The position numbers and the translations under genes are program-made. Of a stretch of DNA of 64,000 nt, positions 56,115 to 64,000 are shown one piece after another; positions within the stretch are counted from its first letter, which is position 1; each line of letters opens with the position of its first letter. The notes beneath the pieces were generated by a model that saw only the letters and a list, made by a program, of their open reading frames with translations, did no database searches and was not told the DNA's origin. This DNA is from Corynebacterium nuruki S6-4 (GTDB lineage Bacteria > Actinomycetota > Actinomycetes > Mycobacteriales > Mycobacteriaceae). Where the stretch lies: contig NZ_CP042429.1 in the NCBI RefSeq assembly GCF_007970465.1, positions 2,666,001-2,730,000 of the forward strand. The letters are read 5' to 3'.

Positions 56115-57559
56115 GCGTCCTCCTGCCCGCTGCGGTCCGCCGTGGTGTTGAGGTGGAAGATCGCCAGCGCCTCGCTGAGCGTCTCCACCGGGATCACCCG
56201 GAGTCCCTGCGGATTCGCCTGGTCCACGGCGTTCGTGGCCCGGGGGACGACGGCGACGGTGAATCCCAGCCGGGCGGCCTCCGCCAGCCGGAACCGGAGA
56301 TCGGGGACCCGGCGGACCTCCCCGCCGAGACCGACCTCCCCGACGGCGACGAGTCCGGTGGGCAGTGGCCGACCGTTGACCGTCGAGGCCAGGGCGAGTG
56401 CGGTGGCCAGATCGGCGGCGGGCTCGACGATCTTCATGCCGCCGACCGTCGCCGCATAGACCTCCCGCTCCATCATGTCCAGCTTGCACCGTTGTGCCAG
56501 CACCGCCAGGACCATCGCGACCCGGTTGGCGTCGATACCGGTCACCACCCGACGCGGGGTGTGCTGCTTCGACGTCAGGGCGAGGGTCTGGATCTCGCCG
56601 ACCATGGCGCGGCGTCCGTCCATGAGCACCGCCACCGCGGTGCCCGAGACCGGCTGATCCCGCTGGTGGAGGAACAGGCCGGAGGGATCCGCGACCTCGC
56701 GGATGCCCTCCGCGGTCTGTTCGAAACACCCGACCTCGTCGGTCGACCCGAACCGGTTCTTCTGGCCGCGCAGGAAACGCAGGGCGCTGTGGCGGTCGCC
56801 CTCGAACTGGAGGACGACGTCCACGAGGTGCTCGACGGTCCGGGGGCCGGCCACCGCGCCGTCCTTGGTGACGTGGCCGACCAGCAGGACCGGGATGCCG
56901 CTGGATTTCGCGAACGTCGTGAGCGTGGCGGCGACCGCGCGGGTCTGGGCGACACCGCCGGCCACCCCCTCGACCCCGGTCGCGTGGAGCGTCTGCAGTG
57001 AATCGACGATGACGAGCTCCGGGGCCACCTGGTCGATCTGCCCCAGCGCGGTCTCCAGGTCGTTCTCCGCGGCGAGGTAGAGGTTGTCGGACAGGGCACC
57101 GGTGCGGTCGGCCCGGTGGCGGACCTGACCGACGGACTCCTCGGCGGTGAGGTAGAGGACGCTGCGGCCCAACCGGGCCCAGCGGTTCGCGACCTCGAGC
57201 AGCAGGGTCGACTTGCCGACACCGGGCTCACCGGCGAGCAGGACGGCACTGCCGGGAACCACACCGCCGCCGAGGACCCGGTCGAGTTCCCCGATGCCGC
57301 TGGGCCGGTGGGCCGCACCGCCGGGGGCGATGTCGGTGACGCGCCGGGCCGCCGCGGTCGGGGTCAGCCCCGCGACCCGGCCGGACCGCGCGGCTCCGCC
57401 CCGGGAACCCGGTGATCCCGACGAGGACACCGCCGCGAGCGGTGAGGGCGCCGCCTCGGCGACCGTCCCCCATTCCCCGCAGGAGGGGCAGCGACCCACC
57501 CATTTCGATACCCGGTGGCCGCAGGAGGTGCATTCGTAACCGGGGGATTTCTTCGCCAT
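56111..57559 (-). CDS. radA: DNA repair protein RadA (Sms)
   Basis: 482 residues. Zinc finger CTSCGHRVSKWVGRCPSC at the N-terminus, RecA-like ATPase with Walker A GEPGVGKST, the RadA motif KNRFG, and a C-terminal Lon-like domain ending in PVETLSEAL. It promotes branch migration in recombinational repair. On the minus strand a TAGTCT -10 box (57566-57571) ends 6 nt before ATG, consistent with leaderless transcription. Confidence 0.95.
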   Translation of the reverse strand: MAKKSPGYECTSCGHRVSKWVGRCPSCGEWGTVAEAAPSPLAAVSSSGSPGSRGGAARSGRVAGLTPTAAARRVTDIAPGGAAHRPSGIGELDRVLGGGVVPGSAVLLAGEPGVGKSTLLLEVANRWARLGRSVLYLTAEESVGQVRHRADRTGALSDNLYLAAENDLETALGQIDQVAPELVIVDSLQTLHATGVEGVAGGVAQTRAVAATLTTFAKSSGIPVLLVGHVTKDGAVAGPRTVEHLVDVVLQFEGDRHSALRFLRGQKNRFGSTDEVGCFEQTAEGIREVADPSGLFLHQRDQPVSGTAVAVLMDGRRAMVGEIQTLALTSKQHTPRRVVTGIDANRVAMVLAVLAQRCKLDMMEREVYAATVGGMKIVEPAADLATALALASTVNGRPLPTGLVAVGEVGLGGEVRRVPDLRFRLAEAARLGFTVAVVPRATNAVDQANPQGLRVIPVETLSEALAIFHLNTTADRSGQEDA

Positions 57560-57606
57560 GGCGTCAGACTATCCCACCCACCGGACAGCGACGTCGGCAC
57601 CGACGG

Positions 57607-57655
57607 GGACGGCCCCCGCCGCGGCATCGTCAGTGCCGTGGCGGGGGCCGTCCTC
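57607..57655. terminator. Long hairpin between radA and the lipoprotein gene
   Basis: GGACGGCCCCCGCC plus GCGGCA pairs with TGCCGTGGCGGGGGCCGTCC around TCGTCAG with one mismatch. It terminates the lipoprotein gene before radA. Confidence 0.7.
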
Positions 57656-57669
57656 CGTCGGATGCGGGC

Positions 57670-58263
57670 CTAGTGCTCGCCGACCGGGATGTCGGCGTCC
57701 GCGGTGCCGTCCTTGGTGATCCCGTCCTGGCCGCGGTCGGTCTGACCGGCCTCCGGGTAGAACGAGGTGACCGGGGCGTTGACCGTGATGTCACCGGTGT
57801 TGAAGGTGAAGGTGATGTTGCGGGCGGCGCCCGGGTAGAAGTTCTCGCCGGTGACCCGGGTCGGCAGGTAGTCCGTGCAGCCCTTCTCGTTGTGCTGTGC
57901 GCCCATCTCCTTGAGCGACGCGGCACTGTCGGCGACGATGTTGCAGTCGGCGGCGATGGTCTTCTGACCACCGAAGTCGAGCGTCGCGTCCTGCACCTTC
58001 ACGCTGTCGAGGGTGATGTCCTCATCCTCGATGCCCTGGTTGGAGGCGTTGAACTTCAGGGACACCGAGTTGTCCGGCTGGATGATGAGGCTGACGTCAC
58101 GGACGACAGCGTCCCCCTGCGTGCCGTTGGTGCCGTTGACGGCCGGGGCCTGGTTCGCGGTCTGCGAGATCTGGCCGGCACCGCAGGCGGTCGCGGCCAG
58201 TGCCGCCGAGCCGGCGATCAGGGCGAGGGCGCCGCGGGCGGCGGTGGACTTCAGGGACTTCAC
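57670..58263 (-). CDS. Secreted lipoprotein, hypothetical
   Basis: 197 residues. GTG 58263 is preferred over ATG 58278 because GGAGGAG lies just before it. Signal peptide MKSLKSTAARGALALIAGSAALAA followed by the lipobox Cys (TAC). The mature part is beta-rich (SVSLKFNASNQGIEDEDITLDSVKV, ARNITFTFNTGDITVNAPV). Located next to carD; probably a conserved corynebacterial envelope lipoprotein. Confidence 0.72.
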   Translation of the reverse strand: MKSLKSTAARGALALIAGSAALAATACGAGQISQTANQAPAVNGTNGTQGDAVVRDVSLIIQPDNSVSLKFNASNQGIEDEDITLDSVKVQDATLDFGGQKTIAADCNIVADSAASLKEMGAQHNEKGCTDYLPTRVTGENFYPGAARNITFTFNTGDITVNAPVTSFYPEAGQTDRGQDGITKDGTADADIPVGEH

Positions 58264-58365
58264 TGGCTTCTCCTCCATTGAGGCAAACGTCGTACTGCAG
58301 TTGAGCTCCAGACTAACCCCTGCCGGGTGTGCGCACCTACTTGCCCGGGGGTACGGGGCGGGTGG

Positions 58366-58374
58366 TGCTAGAAT
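58366..58374 (+). promoter_or_regulatory. Extended -10 promoter of carD
   Basis: TGC TAGAAT, 8 nt before the carD ATG (58383), so transcription would start at or next to the start codon. Confidence 0.7.
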
Positions 58375-58382
58375 GGGCGGTC

Positions 58383-58973
58383 ATGGAGTTCAACATCGGG
58401 GACGTTGTCGTCTACCCCCATCATGGTGCGGCCGAGATCAAGGGATTCGAACAGCGGGATTTCAAGGGTAAGACCGTCGACTACCTTGTCCTCCGTATCC
58501 TGCAGGGTGACCTCGAGGTGCGGGTCCCTGCGGCGAACGCGGAGGCCGTCGGTGTGCGCGACGTCGTCGGTGAGGAGGGGCTGCAGAAGGTCTTCTCCGT
58601 CCTGCGGGAGACCGATGTCGAGGAGGCCGGCAACTGGTCCCGCCGGTACAAGGCGAACCAGGAGCGGCTCGCCTCCGGCGACGTCAACCGGGTTGCCGAG
58701 GTCGTCCGTGACCTGTGGCGACGTGACCAGGACCGCGGCCTGTCCGCGGGTGAGAAGCGCATGCTGTCGAAGGCACGTCAGGTGCTCGTCGGCGAGATCG
58801 CCCTGGCGGAGGGGGTGGACGACGAGAAGGCGGACGCCGTCCTGAAGAAGATGGACGAGACCATCGTCCGGCACCGGGAGGAGGCCGCGGCCCGTCGCGC
58901 CGCCGGCGTCCCGTCCACCACTGAAGGCCGTGCCAGCGTCGACCTCGACGACGAGCTCGACGACAGTAAGTAG
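58383..58973 (+). CDS. carD: CarD-family transcriptional regulator
   Basis: 196 residues from ATG 58383. N-terminal RNAP-interacting Tudor-like domain ([39 protein letters not shown]) and a C-terminal helical DNA-binding domain with the conserved Trp in [12 protein letters not shown]. Binds RNA polymerase beta and stabilises open complexes. Co-directional with ispD (9 bases apart). Confidence 0.96.
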   Translation: MEFNIGDVVVYPHHGAAEIKGFEQRDFKGKTVDYLVLRILQGDLEVRVPAANAEAVGVRDVVGEEGLQKVFSVLRETDVEEAGNWSRRYKANQERLASGDVNRVAEVVRDLWRRDQDRGLSAGEKRMLSKARQVLVGEIALAEGVDDEKADAVLKKMDETIVRHREEAAARRAAGVPSTTEGRASVDLDDELDDSK

Positions 58974-58982
58974 CGGGCCGAC

Positions 58983-59822
58983 GTGACGTCGGGCATGTCC
59001 CGGGAGGTCTCGGACACCGTCTACGCCGTCGTCGCCGCCGCGGGGAGCGGACGCCGCCTGGGTCGGGAGACCCCGAAGGCGTTCGTCGACGTCTCCGGCC
59101 GCACCGTCCTGGAACGGTGCCTCGACGGACTCGCGGCCGCCGAGGCCGTCGACCACACGGTCGTCACCGTCCCGGCGGACATGGTCGACGATGTCCGGAC
59201 GCTCGTCGACCGGCAGCGTCCACTGTGGGGCGCGATGTCCGTGCAGGTCGTGGCCGGTGGTGGCGAGCGGATCCATTCCGTGCTCGCCGGACTGCACGCG
59301 GTCGCGGCCCACGCCGGCGTCCCCCACACCGGCATCCCGGACGGCGGTGCCGGGGGAGAGAGCGGCGCGGAGACCGTCGTCGCCGTGCACGATGCGGCAC
59401 GGTGCCTCACCCCGCCGACGATGATCGCCACGTGTGTCGAAACCGCCCGGGAGGGCCTGCGCACCGGTGGCTGGGCGGGTGTCGTGCCCGCACTGCCGGT
59501 CACCGACACGGTGAAGATCGTGGACGCCGCCGGGGTCGTCCGGTCCACTCCGGCCCGCGAGACCCTGCGGGCCGCCCAGACCCCCCAGGTCTTCGGCCTG
59601 CACGGACTGCTGCGGGCGAACCGGATGAACGAGGCCCGGGAGGAACTCGATTCCGCACACCCGACCGGGCTCGTCCCCGGGCCCCTGGCCACCGACGATT
59701 CCTCACTGATGGAGCTGGCGGGGGAGCGGGTCCTCGCCGTTGCCGGGGACCCGCAGGCGTTCAAGATCACCTGGCCCGACGATCTCGACCGGGCCGTCCG
59801 GCTCGTGGAAGGAGAGGAATGA
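58983..59822 (+). CDS. ispD: 2-C-methyl-D-erythritol 4-phosphate cytidylyltransferase
   Basis: 279 residues from GTG 58983. [33 protein letters not shown] is the cytidylyl-transferase signature, [10 protein letters not shown] the second motif, TPQVF the third. Third step of the MEP isoprenoid pathway. Contains a Gly-rich insertion (about 105-125). Overlaps ispF by four bases. Confidence 0.95.
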   Translation: MTSGMSREVSDTVYAVVAAAGSGRRLGRETPKAFVDVSGRTVLERCLDGLAAAEAVDHTVVTVPADMVDDVRTLVDRQRPLWGAMSVQVVAGGGERIHSVLAGLHAVAAHAGVPHTGIPDGGAGGESGAETVVAVHDAARCLTPPTMIATCVETAREGLRTGGWAGVVPALPVTDTVKIVDAAGVVRSTPARETLRAAQTPQVFGLHGLLRANRMNEAREELDSAHPTGLVPGPLATDDSSLMELAGERVLAVAGDPQAFKITWPDDLDRAVRLVEGEE

Positions 59823-60307
59823 ACAGTCCCGTCATCCCCCGGGTGGGGGTCGCCACCGACGCCCACCGGACCGAGCCCGGGAAACCCTGCTGGATGGCCG
59901 GGCTCCATTTCCCCGACGTCGACGGGTGCGAGGGGCATTCCGACGGCGACGTCGTCTGCCACGCCGTCGTCGACGCGCTGCTCTCGGCCGCGGGCCTCGG
60001 GGATCTCGGCTCGTTCGTCGGGGTGGACCGGCCCGAGTATGCGGGGGTGACCGGGGCCGAGCTGCTCACCGAATGCCGTGACCTGCTCGACCGCAACGGA
60101 GCCACCGTCGGCAACGCCGCGGTCCAGATGATCGGCAACCGGCCGAAGATGGGACCGCGGCGGGCGGAGGCGGAGCGGCTGCTCAGTGACCTGCTCGGCG
60201 CGCCGGTCAGCGTGTCGGCGACGACGACCGACGGACTGGGCTTCACCGGGCGGGGTGACGGGGTGGCGGCGGTCGCCACCGCCGTCGTGTGGACGGACCT
60301 TTCCTGA
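59819..60307 (+). CDS. ispF: 2-C-methyl-D-erythritol 2,4-cyclodiphosphate synthase
   Basis: 162 residues from ATG 59819 (GGAGAGG upstream). VGVATDAHR (metal-binding Asp and His), [28 protein letters not shown] and the C-terminal [17 protein letters not shown] are diagnostic. Next step after IspD/IspE in the MEP pathway. Confidence 0.95.
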   Translation: MNSPVIPRVGVATDAHRTEPGKPCWMAGLHFPDVDGCEGHSDGDVVCHAVVDALLSAAGLGDLGSFVGVDRPEYAGVTGAELLTECRDLLDRNGATVGNAAVQMIGNRPKMGPRRAEAERLLSDLLGAPVSVSATTTDGLGFTGRGDGVAAVATAVVWTDLS

Positions 60308-60334
60308 GGGGCACGGCGCCGGTGACGGCGGCCG

Positions 60335-60919
60335 TCAGGCGAAACTGACGGGGGCCTCGCCGACGTTCCGGGACGAGTTGTCGTCGTCGCCGAAGACCTT
60401 GAGGACGCACTTGTCGGTGGCACAGTTCACGGCCTCGCCCGTGGTCTTCACCGTGAGGGAGGCTTCCGCCGTCCCGTCGGAATCGGTGTGGGCGGTGCCC
60501 TGGTCCGAGCCTTCCGGGGTGATCCACGTCGCGGACTCCCGGTCGCCGGTGCAGTCCGGCGGAACACCGTGGCCGGCGGCGTCCGCACCGGTGCCGGCCT
60601 TGCAGATGGCCAGGTAGTAGCCGGCGGAGGTGTCCAGGTTGCGGACCGTGACCTTGACCGTGTCGCCGTCGGTGAGGTCGACAGTCCGGTCCGCGGTGAT
60701 CTGCGGGGTACCCGGCTCTGCGGAATCGTCCTTGGAACCGGCCCCGTGACCGTCGTTGTCCGGGGCGTTGAGTTCGGACAGTGCGACGTCGATGTCGGAC
60801 TGGGCTGCGGCACTGTTGGCCGCCGCATCGTCCTTGTCACCGGAACAGGCGGTGAGCCCGAGAGCGAGGGTGGCGGCCGCGGCAACGGCGGCGCACCGGC
60901 GGGACAGGTGGATGGACAT
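60335..60919 (-). CDS. Secreted lipoprotein, Ig-like (neocarzinostatin-like) fold
   Basis: 194 residues from ATG 60919 (AAGGAGAG upstream; GTG 60925 is too close to it). Signal peptide with lipobox LGLTAC. The mature region (VTVRNLDTSAGYYLAICKAG..., AEASLTVKTTGEAVNCATDKCVLKVFGDDDN) has paired Cys and repeats typical of neocarzinostatin-like extracellular domains; function unknown. A 9-bp tandem array lies just upstream. Confidence 0.7.
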   Translation of the reverse strand: MSIHLSRRCAAVAAAATLALGLTACSGDKDDAAANSAAAQSDIDVALSELNAPDNDGHGAGSKDDSAEPGTPQITADRTVDLTDGDTVKVTVRNLDTSAGYYLAICKAGTGADAAGHGVPPDCTGDRESATWITPEGSDQGTAHTDSDGTAEASLTVKTTGEAVNCATDKCVLKVFGDDDNSSRNVGEAPVSFA

Positions 60920-60938
60920 CGGCACTCTCCTTGACGAG

Positions 60939-60983
60939 AAACACGGTAAACACGGTAAACACGGTGGACACAGGAAACACAGG
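60939..60983. repeat. 9-bp tandem repeat array upstream of lipoprotein gene
   Basis: Three exact AAACACGGT units (60939, 60948, 60957) followed by two variant units (GGACACAGG, AAACACAGG). It is 20 bases before the lipoprotein start on the minus strand; an operator array or variable spacer. Confidence 0.8.
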
Positions 60984-61032
60984 GTTTACCGGGGAGAGTA
61001 TCAAAACCGGGGTCCCGCCACCGCCGTTCCGG

Positions 61033-61914
61033 TCAGATCCGGACGGTGCTCTCGACCGCCCCGAGACCGTCGATCTCCACCCGGACCACATCGCCGTCCG
61101 CGAGGAACCGGTCGGAGCCGGCGCCCACACCCTCCGGGGTGCCGGTGACGATGACGTCACCGGGTTCGAGCGTGGCGAACTCGGAGATGTAGCGCACCAG
61201 GTCGACCGGGGAGAAAACCAGGTCCGCCGTCGAGTGCTCCTGCCGGACCTCGCCGTTGACCGTGGTACGCAGCACCGCGCCCTCGGCGACCGGGTCACAC
61301 CCGTCAGCCGTGGTGAGCCAGGGCCCCAGGGCCGAGGAGGCGTCCAGATTCTTGCCCTGCAGCCACTGCTGCGTCCGGTACTGCCAGTCCCGCTGGGAGA
61401 AGTCATCGGCCACCGCGTAACCGGCGATCACACTGCGGGCGTCCTGTGCGGAGGCGCCGCCCCGCCCGCCACGGAGGCGGCGTCCGATGACGACGGCGAG
61501 CTCCCCCTCGTAGTCCGCCTTCGCCGCGAGGTGCTCCGGGACACGGACGTCGGTGTACGGGCCGGTGAGCGCCGAGGTGAACTTCGCGAACAGGGTCGGG
61601 TGGTCGGGGACCGGGTGGCCCATCTCGGTGATGTGCTCCCGGTAGTTCAGGCCGACGCACACCACCTTCGACGGGCGGGGGATGACCGGCAGCAGGGCGG
61701 TCCGCGGCAGGGTGACCGGGGTGCCGTCGCGGCGCAGACCGGTCTCCACCTTCGCCGCCAGCCCGGCGGCGGAGGTCCGCATCACCGCGCCGAGGTCCTG
61801 GCGCTCCACGACCCGGCCGGTGACCGTCGCCGCGGTCCCGTCGGCGCCTCCGTCGGTCCCGTCGACGACGATGGTCGAGGGGGCGCCGCTGATCAGTGCC
61901 GTCGCGAGCTTCAT
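61033..61914 (-). CDS. Fumarylacetoacetate hydrolase-family protein
   Basis: 293 residues. [44 protein letters not shown] (metal ligand Glu), [24 protein letters not shown] and [15 protein letters not shown] are FAH family motifs. Such enzymes cleave C-C bonds or decarboxylate beta-keto acids in aromatic catabolism (acylpyruvase, HpcE-like). Exact substrate unclear. Divergent to cysS with only 25 bases between start codons. Confidence 0.87.
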   Translation of the reverse strand: MKLATALISGAPSTIVVDGTDGGADGTAATVTGRVVERQDLGAVMRTSAAGLAAKVETGLRRDGTPVTLPRTALLPVIPRPSKVVCVGLNYREHITEMGHPVPDHPTLFAKFTSALTGPYTDVRVPEHLAAKADYEGELAVVIGRRLRGGRGGASAQDARSVIAGYAVADDFSQRDWQYRTQQWLQGKNLDASSALGPWLTTADGCDPVAEGAVLRTTVNGEVRQEHSTADLVFSPVDLVRYISEFATLEPGDVIVTGTPEGVGAGSDRFLADGDVVRVEIDGLGAVESTVRI

Positions 61915-61927
61915 GGGACGTCTCTCC

Positions 61928-61933
61928 TACAAT
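61928..61933 (+). promoter_or_regulatory. cysS promoter -10 box
   Basis: TACAAT, 6 nt before the GTG 61940, in the 25-base gap between the divergent genes. Predicts a leaderless cysS transcript. Confidence 0.7.
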
Positions 61934-61939
61934 GTTGGT

Positions 61940-63364
61940 GTGACTCTGCGTATCTTCGACACCGCAACCCGTGAACTCCGTGACTTCGTCCCGCTGCAGG
62001 AAGGACATGCCTCGGTGTACCTGTGTGGTGCGACCGTGCAGTCCATCCCGCACATCGGGCACGTGCGTTCCGGTGTGGCCTTCGACATCCTGCGCAACTG
62101 GCTGGCGGCGAAGGGCCTCGATGTGGCGTTCGTCCGCAATGTTACCGACATCGACGACAAGATCCTCGCCAAGTCCGCCGAGCACGGCCGCCCCTGGTGG
62201 GAATGGGCCGCCACCCATGAGCGTGCCTTCACCCGCGCCTATGACCTGCTGGGCGTCACCCCGCCGTCGATCGAGCCCCGCGCGACCGGCCACATCCCGG
62301 AGATGATCGCCTACATCCGGCGCATCATCGACCACGGGCTGGCCTACCCGACCCCCGACGGCTCCGTGTACTGCCGGACCGCGCAGGTGCCGGACTACGG
62401 CTTCCTGTCGCACCAGCGGCTCGACGAGCTCGACCAGGGTGAGGACGCCGCCCCCGGCAAGGAGGACCCCCGCGACTTCGCCCTGTGGAAGGCCGCGAAG
62501 CCGGGTGAGCCCGGGTGGGAGACCCCGTGGGGCTTCGGCCGGCCGGGCTGGCACATCGAATGCTCGGCGATGTCCCGGAAGTACCTCGGTGCCGAGTTCG
62601 ACATCCACGCCGGCGGCATGGACCTGCAGTTCCCGCACCACGAGAACGAGGCCGCCCAGGCGCACGCCGCCGGGGACGGGTTCGCCCGCTACTGGATGCA
62701 CAACGGCTGGGTGACGATGTCCGGCGAGAAGATGTCGAAGTCGCTGGGCAACGTCCTGTCGGTGCCGAACGTCCTGAAACTGGTGCGCCCCATCGAGCTG
62801 CGGTTCTACCTGGGCTCGGCGCACTACCGCTCCATGCTGGAGTACTCGGAGAAGGCGCTGCAGGACGCCGCGGGTGGTTTCCGCCGGATCGAGAAGTTCC
62901 TCGTCCGCGCCGTGGAGCTGCTCGGTGCGGACGCCGTGGGTATCCGTGCCTGGCCGGCCGAGTTCGCGACGGCGATGGACGATGATCTGGGCGTCCCGCA
63001 GGCCATCGCCGTGGTGCAGGATGTCGTCCGGCAGGGCAACAGGGCCCTGGAGGCCGGCGACCGGGTGGGCGTCGCGGACGCCGCCGGTGCCGTCCGGGCG
63101 ATGACCGGTGTGCTGGGTGTGGACCCGCTGTCCGACACGTGGTCCGGGCCGGACGCGCAGGGCCGTGGTCAGGGGATCGGGGCCGGTGCATCCGATGAGG
63201 CGCTCGGGGCCCTCGACGTGCTCGTCGGTGCGGAACTGGAGCGGCGTGCCACCGCCCGGGCGGAGAAGGACTGGGCCACCGCGGATGCGGTGCGCGACCG
63301 GCTCAAGGCCGCGGGCATCTCCGTCGCCGACTCGGCCGACGGGGCCACCTGGTCGCTGGAGTAG
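61940..63364 (+). CDS. cysS: Cysteinyl-tRNA synthetase
   Basis: 474 residues from GTG 61940. Class I signatures: HIGH-type SIPHIGHV and KMSKS in [10 protein letters not shown]; zinc ligands in YLCGATV, ECSAMS and [22 protein letters not shown]. It charges tRNA-Cys and follows ispF nearby, as in other corynebacteria. Confidence 0.96.
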   Translation: MTLRIFDTATRELRDFVPLQEGHASVYLCGATVQSIPHIGHVRSGVAFDILRNWLAAKGLDVAFVRNVTDIDDKILAKSAEHGRPWWEWAATHERAFTRAYDLLGVTPPSIEPRATGHIPEMIAYIRRIIDHGLAYPTPDGSVYCRTAQVPDYGFLSHQRLDELDQGEDAAPGKEDPRDFALWKAAKPGEPGWETPWGFGRPGWHIECSAMSRKYLGAEFDIHAGGMDLQFPHHENEAAQAHAAGDGFARYWMHNGWVTMSGEKMSKSLGNVLSVPNVLKLVRPIELRFYLGSAHYRSMLEYSEKALQDAAGGFRRIEKFLVRAVELLGADAVGIRAWPAEFATAMDDDLGVPQAIAVVQDVVRQGNRALEAGDRVGVADAAGAVRAMTGVLGVDPLSDTWSGPDAQGRGQGIGAGASDEALGALDVLVGAELERRATARAEKDWATADAVRDRLKAAGISVADSADGATWSLE

Positions 63365-63373
63365 GTGCCGGGT

Positions 63374-63444
63374 CTCCCCGAATTCGTCACCGGATTCCCC
63401 GCGCCGCTACCGTGGCGTCCGGATTCGGTGACGAATTCGGGGAG
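63374..63444. repeat. 19-bp perfect inverted repeat after cysS
   Basis: 63374-63392 and 63426-63444 are perfectly complementary with 33-nt spacer. Between convergent cysS and the MFS gene; probably a bidirectional terminator, though the long spacer is unusual. A second, imperfect inverted repeat (about 63449-63527) follows it. Confidence 0.7.
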
Positions 63445-63550
63445 CAGCCGGTGACGACGGATACACATTCCGGGGATCCGGTGCCACGGACCGGATGATC
63501 TGTGTACCGGTCGTCACGGTGGCGCCGGAGTGTTCCCGGGGCCGGAACCC

Positions 63551-64000
63551 CTACCGCTCCGCCAGCGCGGTGCCCTTGAGCTCCGGCAGGGTGAACGCCG
63601 CCACGGCGGCGATGGCGAAGGCCACGCCGAACAGGGCGAAGAGGATGCCGGTGCCACCGAAGACGAGCAGCGGCGGCACGATGAGCGGTGCGATGATCGA
63701 GGCGATGCGTCCGAAACCGGTCGCCGCACCCGTACCCGTCGCCCGCAGCGGGGTGGGGTAGAGCTCCGGGCCGACGGCGTACAGCGCGCCCCACGCGCCG
63801 AGGTTGAAGAAGGACAGCAGGCAGCCGGCGACGATGATCGACCACTCGGCATCGGCCAGCCCGTAGAGGCCCGCCGAGACCGCCGAGCCGACGAGGAACG
63901 CGGTCAACGTGGCCCGCCGTCCCCACTTCTCGATCAGCCACGCGGCACACGCGTAGCCGGGCAGCTGGGCGACGGTGATGATCAGGGTGAAGGTGAAGGA
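63551..64000 (-). CDS. MFS transporter, C-terminal part (truncated by window edge)
   Basis: 150 residues visible and open to the edge. Six hydrophobic segments; VAQLPGYACAAWLIEKWGRRATL has the RxGRR loop of MFS sugar/metabolite transporters, and GPELYPTPLRATGTGAATGFGRIASIIAPLI is the matching sugar-transporter-family PELYPT motif. Substrate unknown. Convergent with cysS. Confidence 0.85.
   Translation of the reverse strand, partial: SFTFTLIITVAQLPGYACAAWLIEKWGRRATLTAFLVGSAVSAGLYGLADAEWSIIVAGCLLSFFNLGAWGALYAVGPELYPTPLRATGTGAATGFGRIASIIAPLIVPPLLVFGGTGILFALFGVAFAIAAVAAFTLPELKGTALAER

Overview
The window is high-GC actinobacterial DNA, most likely from a Corynebacterium-type member of the Mycobacteriales. 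The host genes at the right (clpC, mutY and a beta-carbonic anhydrase head to head, mug, radA, carD-ispD-ispF, cysS) form a typical corynebacterial neighbourhood. Several of these genes have a TANNNT -10 box only 6-8 nt before the start codon, as in leaderless transcripts of this group. A perfect match to the C. glutamicum ClgR operator lies upstream of clpC. This is inference from gene content; no 16S or other marker is present.

Positions 1 to about 47,080 are a siphovirus-type prophage whose left end, and presumably integrase, lie outside the window. Layout: regulatory genes (truncated HTH protein, BRO/KilAC antirepressor; 1-1304); one minus-strand accessory gene (1896-2570); a structured 390-bp non-coding region with two tRNA-3'-end-like modules (2571-2959); then a long, tightly overlapping early operon (2960-14090). 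The operon starts with a phage copy of actinobacterial integration host factor (mIHF) and carries a Sak4-like recombination ATPase, HNH and GIY-YIG nucleases, a replisome organizer with an iteron-type origin inside its gene, SSB, dUTPase, RusA and many tiny Zn-ribbon, HTH and membrane proteins.

Between early and late genes (14344-15601) sits a cassette of four stress-type genes (CspA, CsbD-like, LapA-like, GlsB/YeaQ-like) with their own leader and terminators. A coiled-coil protein, an HTH protein and a P-loop/HNH fusion protein follow.

The late operon (18410-45494) reads terS, terL, portal, ClpP-type head protease with an in-frame nested scaffold gene, decoration protein, major capsid, head-tail connectors, tail genes, a 2,104-residue tape measure with two wall-cutting domains, minor tail proteins and fibres (one with 72-bp tandem leucine-rich repeats), amidase endolysin, holin-like and spanin-like proteins. 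An IS3-family element (26198-27554, 3-bp target duplication GGT) interrupts a tail-completion gene, so the prophage is probably defective for virion assembly. The right junction is probably near 47,081, where the last 30 codons of an acyl-CoA dehydrogenase gene appear without the rest of the gene.

Host DNA continues to 64,000: a hypothetical gene, a fatty-acyl-CoA ligase, clpC, mutY/can, an anchored secreted protein, mug-radA, two lipoproteins, carD-ispD-ispF, a fumarylacetoacetate-hydrolase-family gene, cysS, and the end of an MFS transporter cut by the window edge.
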